Below, in pieces: positions 55,466 through 63,975 of a stretch of DNA of 64,000 nt. The stretch is from Candidatus Nitrosopumilus limneticus (GTDB taxonomy: Archaea > Thermoproteota > Nitrososphaeria > Nitrososphaerales > Nitrosopumilaceae). The notes beneath the pieces were generated by a model, which saw nothing but the letters and a program-made list of their open reading frames with translations, did no database searches and had not been told where the DNA came from. Positions within the stretch are counted from its first letter, which is position 1. Each line of letters starts with the position of its first letter. The stretch spans positions 124,001-188,000 of the forward strand of contig JAHCGZ010000002.1 of the NCBI GenBank assembly GCA_022117465.1, read 5' to 3'. The translations under genes and the position numbers were made by a program.

Positions 55466-56327
55466 GTCAAAATATCAATCACCTAGAGTCAATGTAAACA
55501 TGAATAGTGCGAAAATCGTTGTTGGAATCATAATTTCACTCATAATAGTAGGTGTGATAGTTGGAGCATCAGTCAAAATAGTAGAATCTGGAAATAGAGG
55601 TGTTTTAACATCATGGAGTGCAATAGACGTACAAAACCCACCGCTGGGCGAAGGAATACATTTTGTTACCCCGTTTCAAGATGAAGTAATCCAAGTTGAA
55701 GTTCGTACACTAAAGTATGATGCAGAAACTAGAAGTGCATCAATGGATCTTCAAAACGTACAAACAACAGTTACCGTTAACTATCATCCAGATCCGGAAA
55801 AGGTTAACCTTCTTTTCAAAGAAGTTGGATTAAATTATGAAAGTAGAGTTATCCAACCAGCAATTGAGGAAACAGTAAAACAAGTAACTGCAAATTATAA
55901 TGCAGAAGAATTAATCACTAAAAGACCATTAGTAAAATCAGACATAGAAAATGCAATTAGAGAAAGATTAACTCAATTTTATGTAGAGACCGAAGTTATT
56001 TCAATTACAGATTTTGAATTTTCAATATTATTTGCCCAAGCAATTGAATCCAAAGTAGAAGCAGAACAAAAAGCAAAGAAGGCAGAAAATGACCTAATAA
56101 GAATTGAAGTTGAAGCTAGACAATTAGAAGCTCAAGCAGTAGGTTTAGCTGCAGCAAACATAGAAGAAGCACGAGGTGAAGCAGAAGCAATTTCAATTAT
56201 TAATTCAGCATTATCAGAAAATCCATACTATCTAGAATGGTTAAAGACCCAAGCATGGGATGGTAAACTTCCACTTGTCGTAGGGGAAGGTGGAACACCA
56301 TTTATTGCAATTCCAACTCAACCATAA
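55464..56327 (+). CDS. Prohibitin-like SPFH/Band 7 membrane protein
   Basis: The 287-residue protein has an N-terminal membrane helix (IVVGIIISLIIVGVIVGA), the SPFH domain (GNRGVLTSW, GEGIHFVTPFQDEV, RTLKYDAETRSASM) and a coiled-coil C-terminus (QAIESKVEAEQKAKKAEND). Prohibitin-type proteins form large membrane rings acting as scaffolds for proteases and membrane organisation. No NfeD or protease partner is adjacent. Confidence 0.9.
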   Translation: MSKYQSPRVNVNMNSAKIVVGIIISLIIVGVIVGASVKIVESGNRGVLTSWSAIDVQNPPLGEGIHFVTPFQDEVIQVEVRTLKYDAETRSASMDLQNVQTTVTVNYHPDPEKVNLLFKEVGLNYESRVIQPAIEETVKQVTANYNAEELITKRPLVKSDIENAIRERLTQFYVETEVISITDFEFSILFAQAIESKVEAEQKAKKAENDLIRIEVEARQLEAQAVGLAAANIEEARGEAEAISIINSALSENPYYLEWLKTQAWDGKLPLVVGEGGTPFIAIPTQP

Positions 56328-56345
56328 GTAAATTAAATAAAAAAT

Positions 56346-56648
56346 TTATTCCCCAGCATTATTAGAATTTTCTCTAATTGCATCATACATGGCTAGAAAT
56401 TGATCTGGTTCATTTTGTCGATAATTTTTTTCAAGTTTTTGAATTTCTTTATGAGATAAGGATTCGCCTTTATTTTCATAATATTCCCTAATTATTTGGG
56501 AAGGTGTTTTGTCAATGTTATATTTTTTAAGTGTTTTTAAAATAGATCGCTTGGACAATAAATCTTTTAAAAATAATTTATACACAAGATACGAAGGAAT
56601 TGCCACTAAAGCAACAACCAAAATTGGAATTATGATAATAGCTATCAT
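56346..56648 (-). CDS. Small single-helix membrane protein
   Basis: 100 residues: an N-terminal membrane helix (IAIIIIPILVVALVAIPSYL) and a lysine-rich soluble tail (SKRSILKTLKKYNID) with helical heptads. It converges with the SPFH gene. Family not recognised. Confidence 0.6.
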   Translation of the reverse strand: MIAIIIIPILVVALVAIPSYLVYKLFLKDLLSKRSILKTLKKYNIDKTPSQIIREYYENKGESLSHKEIQKLEKNYRQNEPDQFLAMYDAIRENSNNAGE

Positions 56649-56765
56649 ACACTATATGTTCACAGATGTATATTTCATTGTTATTCTTTTTTTAGTAATG
56701 AAGTATTTGATTTTTCTAAAAATTCAAGTTAATGTTAAATGTAGTATTTCCAGATTTTAAGCGAA

Positions 56766-57854
56766 TTGGGCGAATTTCAAGAATTTACAGAGGCGTTATT
56801 TGGGCAATTATCAGTTGAAATTGATGAAGAAAAAGAGATTATTAAATTGGCCAGTAGAGCCAAAGAAGATCTAAAAGAAAAAGTAAAATTTAACAGTCTA
56901 GAAAATATTGCAACAGATATTTTTTCTACATATAAAAATAAAGTAGAGGAATTTCTAGGATTAGAAATTCCAAAAAATATTCAATTAAAATTTTTAGAAT
57001 TAACAGATTTAAAAAAATTAAAAGGAGAAAAAGTATTTGCAGACAAGGAATCAAAAGAATTTGTAACACAACTGTTTAATGCAGTTGCAAAAGAAGATAA
57101 AACAAAAATTGCAGAATTAATGCAAGAAGATACTGCTAAATATTTAGTGTATTCAACATATGCAATTCAATACATTTCTAAAATTACAACAACATATGGG
57201 GATTATTTGGATTCAATAATTTATTTGAATAAATTTATTTTATCACGATATCCTGAAATAATTCTTCATAAGCAGGCTGAACCATATGATGTAAAATTTG
57301 ATAATGTAAATTCAGGATATATCGGAGCTGTAAAAATGACAGTTATTGAAGAATTAATTCATGCCACTCAAGAAAATCTACAACAAATAAACAAAAATGC
57401 AGCAATACAAGTTAATAAAATAAATGAAGAATTAGCAAGCATAATTTTAAAATTAGATGCTGAAATAATTAACAAACTTTCAGAGTACTGCCAATTGCAG
57501 GCGGTACCAGATGACTTTCCATTTGCAAAAAAAGCAAATCTATTTTTCTTTTTGAATCCAGATCATTTCTTAATTGAGCAGATAGGACCAGATGTAATGA
57601 CATTTACTCATGTAGAAATAGATCCAAAAATAGGCGAATTCATTCCTCAACTTTTAGAGATTTATAAAAAATGGTTAGTGCCAATACAACATCATCACGC
57701 AGCATTTACAACAATGGAAGGAATGGCAGCTTTTGCAATTGAAAATATTTTAAAAGATGATAAAGATTTTCAAAATTATCTTACCACCTTTATGGGCACT
57801 GATTTTTCAGCTTATCAAATAAGAAAAAATATTGGCAAAGACTTTACAAAATAA
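56766..57854 (+). CDS. Unrecognised soluble protein with His-rich patch
   Basis: The 362-residue, mostly helical protein has no signal peptide and starts with TTG. A segment VIEELIHATQEN (about residue 196) and a later IQHHHAAFTTMEGMAAFAIE hold clustered His and Glu. This arrangement recalls metal-binding helices of zinc peptidases but is not the standard HExxH. No family could be named. It is preceded by 117 non-coding bases, so it has its own promoter. Confidence 0.65.
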   Translation: MGEFQEFTEALFGQLSVEIDEEKEIIKLASRAKEDLKEKVKFNSLENIATDIFSTYKNKVEEFLGLEIPKNIQLKFLELTDLKKLKGEKVFADKESKEFVTQLFNAVAKEDKTKIAELMQEDTAKYLVYSTYAIQYISKITTTYGDYLDSIIYLNKFILSRYPEIILHKQAEPYDVKFDNVNSGYIGAVKMTVIEELIHATQENLQQINKNAAIQVNKINEELASIILKLDAEIINKLSEYCQLQAVPDDFPFAKKANLFFFLNPDHFLIEQIGPDVMTFTHVEIDPKIGEFIPQLLEIYKKWLVPIQHHHAAFTTMEGMAAFAIENILKDDKDFQNYLTTFMGTDFSAYQIRKNIGKDFTK

Positions 57855-57890
57855 TATACGAAAAATTAGGGTACCAGTACATTCAAAAAA

Positions 57891-57962
57891 ATGATTGAAA
57901 TTCCTCCAAATACAAAAGAATTGAAAGATCCTCAATTATATCTAAAAAAACTGAGATTGTAA
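57891..57962 (+). CDS. Possible 23-residue small protein upstream of the SirB1-like gene
   Basis: An ATG frame (MIEIPPNTKELKDPQLYLKK...) ends three bases before the TTG of the next gene. A TATA-like aataatatac lies about 35 bases upstream of this ATG. It could be a leader peptide coupling translation to the weak TTG start, or chance. Confidence 0.35.
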   Translation: MIEIPPNTKELKDPQLYLKKLRL

Positions 57963-57965
57963 TAA

Positions 57966-58784
57966 TTGAGTGAAAAATTTGATCCGTTAGTTGCAGAATG
58001 GATATCATTTGTAAGGAATCCTAATTTCAATTTAATTGAGAAATCTCTTAAATTTTCACAATTAATAGAATATCCAGAATTACAAGTTGAAGAATATATA
58101 AAAAAAATTAACCGCATTGGAATGACATTAAAGGAATCGATAAGTGATGTAAAAAATCCAACATATCTAATTTCAATGTTAAATGAATATCTCTTTGAGA
58201 ATTTAGGTTATAGTGGAGATGATGATGATTACTATAATCCAAAAAACAATTTTCTTAATGAAGTAATAGATAAAAAAACTGGTCTTCCAATTACTATATC
58301 AATTCTGTATGTTGAAATTGCAAAATTTATTGGATTAGATCTTAAAATGGTTGGATTTCCAGGCCATATACTAGTAAAATATAACGAAGAAATGATATTA
58401 GATCCTTTTTTTGATGGGCGCTTATTAGATATTGATGATTTACAAGAAATTTTAGATAATAATTTTGATGGAGATTTAGAATTCAAACCAGAATTTCTTG
58501 ATGAAATAAAATCAGAACAAATTCTGATAAGGATGGTTCGTAATTTGAAAAATTCTTACATACAATCATTTGTGTATGATAAAGCATTACGCTGTGTAAA
58601 TATGGCATTAGCAATTGAACCAGAAAATCCAGAAGATATCAGAGATAAAGGGATTTTAGAGCAGAGATTACTAAATTCTGAAAATGCTTTAAAGTATTTG
58701 AATAAATATTTAGAAATAAATCCTAACGCAGAGGATGTAGATTTTATTTTAGAATTAATTAGAAGTATTAAGACAAAAGATTAA
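57966..58784 (+). CDS. SirB1-like transglutaminase-fold protein with TPR tail
   Basis: The 272-residue protein carries the SirB1 block: DKKTGLPITISILYVEIA, VGFPGHILVKY and MILDPFFDG. The Cys of the catalytic triad common in transglutaminase folds is not evident. The C-terminus has TPR-like repeats (ALRCVNMALAIEPENPEDIRD cut to ALAIEPENPED, and NALKYLNKYLEINPNAED cut to YLEINPNAED). Role unknown, possibly a protein-interaction or inactive-protease role. TTG start. Confidence 0.78.
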   Translation: MSEKFDPLVAEWISFVRNPNFNLIEKSLKFSQLIEYPELQVEEYIKKINRIGMTLKESISDVKNPTYLISMLNEYLFENLGYSGDDDDYYNPKNNFLNEVIDKKTGLPITISILYVEIAKFIGLDLKMVGFPGHILVKYNEEMILDPFFDGRLLDIDDLQEILDNNFDGDLEFKPEFLDEIKSEQILIRMVRNLKNSYIQSFVYDKALRCVNMALAIEPENPEDIRDKGILEQRLLNSENALKYLNKYLEINPNAEDVDFILELIRSIKTKD

Positions 58785-58951
58785 TCAATTATTGAATTGA
58801 TATCTTGACCTTTTTTGATCAGTGATATCTCATGACGAGCAAGTTTATTTCTTAAAGCTGCTTTCAAAATATCTACTTCACTTCTAAGTACTGCAATTTC
58901 ATCTTCAAGTTTTGCAACCCGCTCATAAATGGTTTCAGCATCTGAACTCAT
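58781..58951 (-). CDS. Small coiled-coil protein
   Basis: Reverse translation gives 56 residues, MSSDAETIYERVAKLEDEIA, continuing with a heptad-rich helix (VLRSEVDILKAALRNKL). This predicts a dimeric coiled coil. It overlaps the end of the SirB1-like gene by four bases in the opposite direction. It is supported by clean ATG-to-stop coding and plausible amino acid content; function unknown. Confidence 0.7.
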   Translation of the reverse strand: MSSDAETIYERVAKLEDEIAVLRSEVDILKAALRNKLARHEISLIKKGQDINSIID

Positions 58952-59023
58952 AATAAATTATGAATAAAAAATTGTCTTAAAAAGTTATTGGTGTATAGTT
59001 TGATTTAGTAGATGATTTTTAAA

Positions 59024-59185
59024 TTATAATTCGAATTCTTGACGACATTTTTCACATTTTGCTCTTTCTTGACCAGGTGAGCCTAAAAGAAAGATTTTTC
59101 CAATGGTCATACACAGTGGACACATTCCAGTAGTTGCATTTTTAGGACCTGTACGAATAATTTTTTGACTTTTTCTACGTCCCAT
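59024..59185 (-). CDS. Small zinc-ribbon protein, Elf1-like
   Basis: The reverse strand encodes 53 residues beginning MGRRKSQKIIRTGPKN, with paired cysteines MCPLC and KCEKC and an ending RQEFEL. The basic MGRRKS start and zinc ribbon resemble transcription elongation factor Elf1, though it is shorter than eukaryotic Elf1 and lacks its acidic tail. Other zinc-ribbon families are possible. Confidence 0.6.
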   Translation of the reverse strand: MGRRKSQKIIRTGPKNATTGMCPLCMTIGKIFLLGSPGQERAKCEKCRQEFEL

Positions 59186-59221
59186 GAAAAAAACTTTCTA
59201 AATCGGTCTATTAAGGTTTAA

Positions 59222-59308
59222 TGGCGCGGGGAGAGGGATTTGAACCCACGAGTTCTTTCGAACATAGGATTAGCAATCCTACGCCCTACCAAGCTAGGCG
59301 ACCCCCGC
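59222..59308 (-). tRNA. tRNA-Ser (GCT)
   Basis: The reverse strand folds with acceptor GCGGGGG/TCCCCGC (one G-U), anticodon arm TAGGA-TTGCTAA-TCCTA with anticodon GCT at 59272-59274, and the long variable arm GTTC-GAAA-GAAC typical of Ser. The T arm is GTGGG-TTCAAAT-CCCTC with one U-U mismatch. Discriminator G is followed by an encoded CCA. No intron. Confidence 0.93.
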
Positions 59309-59401
59309 ATAATTATGCCAAGATGTATCTGTAAATAAATTCATTCGTTATCATTAAAAGAGTAATGGTAGAATTAATTAGAAGTAGACAAAAATCTTGC
59401 A

Positions 59402-60436
59402 ATGATGAGTAAAAAAGCTGCAGTGATGAAAGGAGACGGTATAGGTCCAGAAGTTGTAGATTCAATGCTAAAAGTTCTAAAAGAATGTAATTTCCAATCA
59501 GAATTAATCTTATGTGAAGCAGGTTCTGAGCAATGGGATAAAAATGGTAGAAAAGACACATCGTACATTCCAGATTCAACTATGAAAATACTAGAAGAGA
59601 TGGACTGTTGTTTTAAAGGCCCAACCACAACTATCCCGGTACCAGGTGCACCGAGAAGTGTTGCAGTAACATTAAGACAAAAATTTGATCTTTATGCAAA
59701 TATTAGACCAATTAAAACTTATGATAGATTAACACCAAATAGAAAACTTGATTCTGTTTGTTTTAGAGAAGCAACTGAAGGACTCTACATAGGAATAGAA
59801 ACAAAAATTACTGATGATGCAGCAATAGCAATTAGAAAAATTACAAGACAAGGAAGTAGAAGATTAGTTAATTCTGCAGTGGATTGGGCAAATAAATTTG
59901 AAATGAAAAAAATGGTTGCAATTACAAAAAGAAATATCTTAAAAGAAACGGACGGAATATTTTGGGATGAAACACAAAAAGCTGTTGAAGGAACTGGCAT
60001 AGAACTATCAGAAATTTACATAGACAACATGGTACAACAAATGGTAATTGCAACTGAACAGTTTAATGGTACAGTATTAGTCAGTACTAATTTATTTATG
60101 GATATTATTTCAGAACTTGCATCAGCTTTAGTTGGTTCAATTGGATTAATCTATTCAGCAAATATTGGAGATAATTATGCAATGTTTGAGGCAGCTCATG
60201 GAAGTGCACCTCAATTTACAGGGCAAAATAAAGTAAATCCAACAGCAACTGTACTATCAGGTGCGTGGATGGCAGATTATATGGGTGAAAGAGAAATTAG
60301 AGATGCAATATTTTCTGCAACTGAGCAAGTTATCAATGAAGGTAAAACAGTTACATGGGATATTGGTGGAAATGCAAGTACTACACAAATGACAGATGCA
60401 ATAATCAAATATGCAAAAAGTAATTTAAGAAAATAA
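59402..60436 (+). CDS. Isocitrate/homoisocitrate/isopropylmalate dehydrogenase family
   Basis: The 344-residue protein has KGDGIGPEVV, the substrate-Arg block LRQKFDLYANIRPIKT, REATEGLYIGIE, and EAAHGSAPQFTGQNKVNPTA. REATEGLY is nearer to isocitrate and homoisocitrate dehydrogenases than to isopropylmalate dehydrogenase. Isocitrate for biosynthesis of 2-oxoglutarate, or homoisocitrate for the lysine route present in this window, are both possible substrates; it may do both. Confidence 0.85.
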   Translation: MMSKKAAVMKGDGIGPEVVDSMLKVLKECNFQSELILCEAGSEQWDKNGRKDTSYIPDSTMKILEEMDCCFKGPTTTIPVPGAPRSVAVTLRQKFDLYANIRPIKTYDRLTPNRKLDSVCFREATEGLYIGIETKITDDAAIAIRKITRQGSRRLVNSAVDWANKFEMKKMVAITKRNILKETDGIFWDETQKAVEGTGIELSEIYIDNMVQQMVIATEQFNGTVLVSTNLFMDIISELASALVGSIGLIYSANIGDNYAMFEAAHGSAPQFTGQNKVNPTATVLSGAWMADYMGEREIRDAIFSATEQVINEGKTVTWDIGGNASTTQMTDAIIKYAKSNLRK

Positions 60437-60958
60437 TTAATTTATTGCTTCTACAAGAATTAATTCTTCAAAAAAAAGTTTCTTTTGGGCAATTATTTTG
60501 GTTTTTAATCCTAGTTGTTGTGCATAATCTATCAATTTTGAATAATTAGATAACGAAGAAGTAACAAAAATGAATTTGCCATTTTTTTTAAGATTGTTTA
60601 TAGCAGAGTCAAATATTTTTTTAGGGATTTCAAATCCTTCAGAACCACCATCAGTTGCAATATCTATAATTTCATCAGTTGCTAAATATGGTAAATTACA
60701 AACAATAAAATCAAATTTAATTTTTAATGCATCAGAACTATTACAACAAATCAAATTATCAGTTTTATATGAACTTTGATTTTGTAATACATTATAATTA
60801 ATATCAGTTCCAATAACAAGAGAAAAATTTTTAGACAGTAATTTTGTCAAGTAACCAGAACCACTTCCAATATCTAATGCATGATCACCTTTTTCATTTT
60901 CAATATTATTTGCAATAAAAAAAGTATCCTCTGATGGAGGATATTCATCATTTTTCAT
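60437..60958 (-). CDS. HemK/Mtq2-like glutamine N5-methyltransferase
   Basis: The protein has about 173 residues with EYPPSEDTFF at the N-terminus, motif I ALDIGSGSGYLT and the NLPY active-site motif (VCNLPYLA) typical of HemK-type methyltransferases. Archaeal/eukaryotic members methylate the GGQ glutamine of release factor 1. The ATG at 60958 overlaps ksgA by 11 bases; a TTG five codons upstream is possible. Last gene of the rpl21e cluster. Confidence 0.82.
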   Translation of the reverse strand: MKNDEYPPSEDTFFIANNIENEKGDHALDIGSGSGYLTKLLSKNFSLVIGTDINYNVLQNQSSYKTDNLICCNSSDALKIKFDFIVCNLPYLATDEIIDIATDGGSEGFEIPKKIFDSAINNLKKNGKFIFVTSSLSNYSKLIDYAQQLGLKTKIIAQKKLFFEELILVEAIN

Positions 60959-61652
60959 GAATTTGTTTTGCAAGATTAATTATTTCATCTCCAGAAAGAT
61001 CATCAACACGTTTCTCTATTGTACTTTGTTTATTGAATTGTTTTAAAATATTTTTTATAGTTTTACGCCTATAAGAAAAAATATCATTAACAATAGAAAT
61101 TAAATTTTTATCCAAATTAGTCTTTTTTGTGATTCTTAAAATTACTGAATCAATTTTTGGTGGAGGTGAAAAATTATTCTTACCAACATCAGAAATTTTT
61201 TTGATATCAAGTGTATAACTGGCAATTATACTAATTGCTCTTCGATTTTTTGATGTTGCAATGAGTTTTTCAGCAAATTCTTTTTGAACCATTATTATTC
61301 CATGTGAAAAAGAATTTTGAGCTAACCATTCAATTGCATCTTTACTCCTAGAATACGGAAGATTTGAAACAAAAATAGAAAAAATATCTTTTTGCTTGAA
61401 TCCATCACCTGTCTTTAGTATTAGATTATCAAATCTAGAGAATTCAGATTTTGCTTTTTTAATTAAATTTTCATCAGCATCAACAGAAATAACTTTTTGG
61501 GCTTTTTCACATAATAGGGGTGTCAAAATACCCAACCCAGTTCCAATTTCAAAAACAACGTCAGTCTTAGTAATTCTAGCTTCATTAACAATAAATTCTG
61601 CAATAGATTTTGAATTAAGAAAGTGTTGTCCCAGTAATTTACGTTTAATCAT
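60948..61652 (-). CDS. ksgA: 16S rRNA dimethyladenosine transferase (KsgA/Dim1)
   Basis: The 234-residue enzyme has GQHFLNSKSIAEFIV, motif I FEIGTGLGILT and the active-site motif VSNLPYSRSK. It dimethylates two adenines near the 3' end of 16S rRNA. It is a little shorter than usual (about 270), the C-terminal domain being reduced. It overlaps the DUF655 gene by four bases. Confidence 0.92.
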   Translation of the reverse strand: MIKRKLLGQHFLNSKSIAEFIVNEARITKTDVVFEIGTGLGILTPLLCEKAQKVISVDADENLIKKAKSEFSRFDNLILKTGDGFKQKDIFSIFVSNLPYSRSKDAIEWLAQNSFSHGIIMVQKEFAEKLIATSKNRRAISIIASYTLDIKKISDVGKNNFSPPPKIDSVILRITKKTNLDKNLISIVNDIFSYRRKTIKNILKQFNKQSTIEKRVDDLSGDEIINLAKQIHEK

Positions 61653-62215
61653 CTCTTAACAAATAGATTCATTCTACTTTCACCAGAAATTTCATCCATA
61701 ATTCTTTGAGAAATGTGCTTTATTGGTTCCTTGAGTCCGACTCTCTCCTGTAAGTCAGCGTAACTTTCAAATTTTTTCTTTTCTCTTTCTTCTAACATTA
61801 TTTTCATGTATGTTTTTCCAATTCCAGGAATTAATTCTAGTGCGTGTATTCTTGGAGTTAGTGGTCGTGCATTGTTAAGATATTGTACAAATTTCGTTTC
61901 ATTAGTTGCTACTATCTTTTTTATAACATCAGATAGTTCAGTTTGAGCAGATGAAGAAATATTTTGATATTCCATTTTCCCAAGTACTGATAAAATTTTA
62001 GTTCTCTTATCTTTACCAATGTAAATTTTTTCTCCAATTTCAAAACTTGAATTTGGAATTCCAAGAACTTCTAAAAACATTAGACCGTCTTCACCAATAG
62101 AAGTAATAATAATTCCATCTCTCCCTCGTACGGTAGTTGACTTTCCTTTAGAATTAAAATCTAAAACATATGCATATTCTTCATATTTTCGAGGAGGGGA
62201 TTGAGCCCGGTACAA
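61649..62215 (-). CDS. DUF655 family protein
   Basis: The 188-residue protein has an N-terminal barrel (EEYAYVLDF, GEKIYIGKDKRTKI) and a C-terminal helix-hairpin-helix region (ALELIPGIGKTYMKIMLEERE split: LELIPGIGKTYM). This archaeal family sits next to rpoF and ksgA in many genomes and is probably a nucleic acid-binding protein. TTG start, 20 bases after rpoF. Confidence 0.88.
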   Translation of the reverse strand: MYRAQSPPRKYEEYAYVLDFNSKGKSTTVRGRDGIIITSIGEDGLMFLEVLGIPNSSFEIGEKIYIGKDKRTKILSVLGKMEYQNISSSAQTELSDVIKKIVATNETKFVQYLNNARPLTPRIHALELIPGIGKTYMKIMLEEREKKKFESYADLQERVGLKEPIKHISQRIMDEISGESRMNLFVKR

Positions 62216-62235
62216 AATGTATTACTCCGGTAAAA

Positions 62236-62562
62236 TTAAGAATATTCCCTGATTATTTTAAGTATTTTTTCCAGGGTTTCAGCAAGAATTAATTTTTTCC
62301 AACCAAATGTAAATGAACGCAATTCAGCCATACTTGTTGGTCTGATATTAACAATTTCAACAGCTTCGTCCTCTGTTAATTCACAATCTTTCATTAGTTT
62401 CTTTTTCATTTCTTTTGCATCTTTAGCGTCTATAGATGAAAACTTTGAAACATAATCATATGTCCAACGTTGTATTTGATCCATTTCTTCCACATCGACT
62501 TTACCTAAAATTTCTTTAGCTTCAGAAAGTGAAATTGATTGTTTCTGTTTTACTTCTTCCAT
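62236..62562 (-). CDS. rpoF: RNA polymerase subunit Rpo4/RpoF
   Basis: This 108-residue HRDC-like helical protein corresponds to eukaryotic Rpb4: SLSEAKEILGKV, QRWTYDYVSKF and EAVEIVNIRPTSMAEL. It forms the polymerase stalk with RpoE. Two bases separate it from the rpl21e stop. Confidence 0.92.
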   Translation of the reverse strand: MEEVKQKQSISLSEAKEILGKVDVEEMDQIQRWTYDYVSKFSSIDAKDAKEMKKKLMKDCELTEDEAVEIVNIRPTSMAELRSFTFGWKKLILAETLEKILKIIREYS

Positions 62563-62564
62563 AG

Positions 62565-62864
62565 TTAAACACCAAATGGTTTTATGTGATCCAATCTAGT
62601 GATCAAGGTTTTTGGCTTGTTACCTAGTTTTACACTTAAGGTTATAGCACGTCGACCAACATTTGTTATAACACCTACCTTACCGTGATATCTTCTATGT
62701 GGTAATCCTTTATGCTGTCTAGGATCAATGATAACAAGTGCTTGTTGACCTTCATGGTATTCACGTAACAAAAATGATACACCCCTAGGTGCTTCTTTTG
62801 TCATTACAGATCTAGATTTATGTTTAAATCCATGTGAACGACCATGAGATTTTTTAGTTGCCAT
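62565..62864 (-). CDS. rpl21e: 50S ribosomal protein L21e
   Basis: The 99-residue basic protein matches L21e: KSHGRSHGFKHKSRSVMTKE cut to HGRSHGFKHKSR, then DPRQHKGLPHRRYHGKVG cut to GLPHRRYHGKVG. It leads the cluster rpl21e-rpoF-DUF655-ksgA-mtq2, an order common across archaea. Confidence 0.95.
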   Translation of the reverse strand: MATKKSHGRSHGFKHKSRSVMTKEAPRGVSFLLREYHEGQQALVIIDPRQHKGLPHRRYHGKVGVITNVGRRAITLSVKLGNKPKTLITRLDHIKPFGV

Positions 62865-62898
62865 GTGTGTAAAACCTTGGAAAGCCCTATTTTAACAC

Positions 62899-63975
62899 TT
62901 AGGAGATTTTTTTAGTAAATTGACCAATGACATCAGTTCTAAGTTGACCACATGCAGCTGAAATCTCAGTACCTTTTTCAATTCTTATTGTACAATTTAC
63001 ACCTGAACTTGACAAAATTCGTTCAAATTCATGGACTCTATTATTAGACGGTCTTGTAAAATCACCAGCAGTGGGATTGATAGGAATTAAATTTACATGT
63101 GAACCATTACCATGTAATAGTTTTGCCAAATCCCTTGCAATTTCAGGAGAGTCATTAATTCCACTCATTAATGCATATTCAAAAGTCACACGTCTTCCAG
63201 TTTTCTTAAAATAATTATATCCAGATTCAATAATCTCCTCAACAGAATTAAAAGTTGCAGTTGGAACTAATTTTTTACGTAATTCATTATTTGGTGCATG
63301 TAAAGATATTGCAAGTCCTATCTGTAAATTTTCTTCAGCCAATTTTTCAATTCCAGATTTAATTCCAATAGTAGAAATTGTGATATGTCGTTGACCTAAT
63401 CCAAATCCTCTAGGATGAGTTAAAACTTTTACCGCTCTAATCATTTCATCATAATTTGCCATGGGTTCACCCATTCCCATAAAAACTAAATTTGTTACAT
63501 GCTGACCTCGTTGTTGTAAGAGTTCTGCAAAATGAAGTACTTGAGATATTATATGTTCTGCTTTCAGATTTGTTTCAAAACCCATTTGTCCAGTTGCACA
63601 AAATGTACATCCCATCGCACATCCAATTTGAGTTGAAACACAAATTGTTGATCTCTGATGACCTCCAATTTTAGATGGTTCATATTGCATTAAAACAGTT
63701 TCAACAGATTTGTCATTAGTCAAACTAAGTAATAATTTTGTAGTATCTCCATCTTCACTTACAATCCGATGAGTTTCTTTTGCAGAGCCAATTGTATAAC
63801 CAGATTCAATCAAGTCATTAATCAATTGTTTAGGAAGTTGTTTGATATCGGAAATATTTTTAGGAAATTTGTAATACAAATGAAGTAAAATTTGATCTGC
63901 ACGATACCTAGGATATCCCATATCAATTACTAATTGTTCCATTTCTTCAGGAAGAAAACGATAAAGATCAGTCAT
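62899..63975 (-). CDS. rlmN: RlmN-type radical SAM rRNA methyltransferase
   Basis: The 358-residue protein has the radical SAM motif CAMGCTFC, FMGMGEPMANYD, GLAISLHAPN, SGINDSPE and the C-terminal catalytic Cys in AACGQLR. RlmN methylates C2 of A2503 in 23S rRNA and A37 of some tRNAs in bacteria. The complete set of motifs suggests activity. The family is chiefly bacterial, so lateral origin is likely, although base composition matches the neighbours. Confidence 0.92.
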   Translation of the reverse strand: MTDLYRFLPEEMEQLVIDMGYPRYRADQILLHLYYKFPKNISDIKQLPKQLINDLIESGYTIGSAKETHRIVSEDGDTTKLLLSLTNDKSVETVLMQYEPSKIGGHQRSTICVSTQIGCAMGCTFCATGQMGFETNLKAEHIISQVLHFAELLQQRGQHVTNLVFMGMGEPMANYDEMIRAVKVLTHPRGFGLGQRHITISTIGIKSGIEKLAEENLQIGLAISLHAPNNELRKKLVPTATFNSVEEIIESGYNYFKKTGRRVTFEYALMSGINDSPEIARDLAKLLHGNGSHVNLIPINPTAGDFTRPSNNRVHEFERILSSSGVNCTIRIEKGTEISAACGQLRTDVIGQFTKKIS

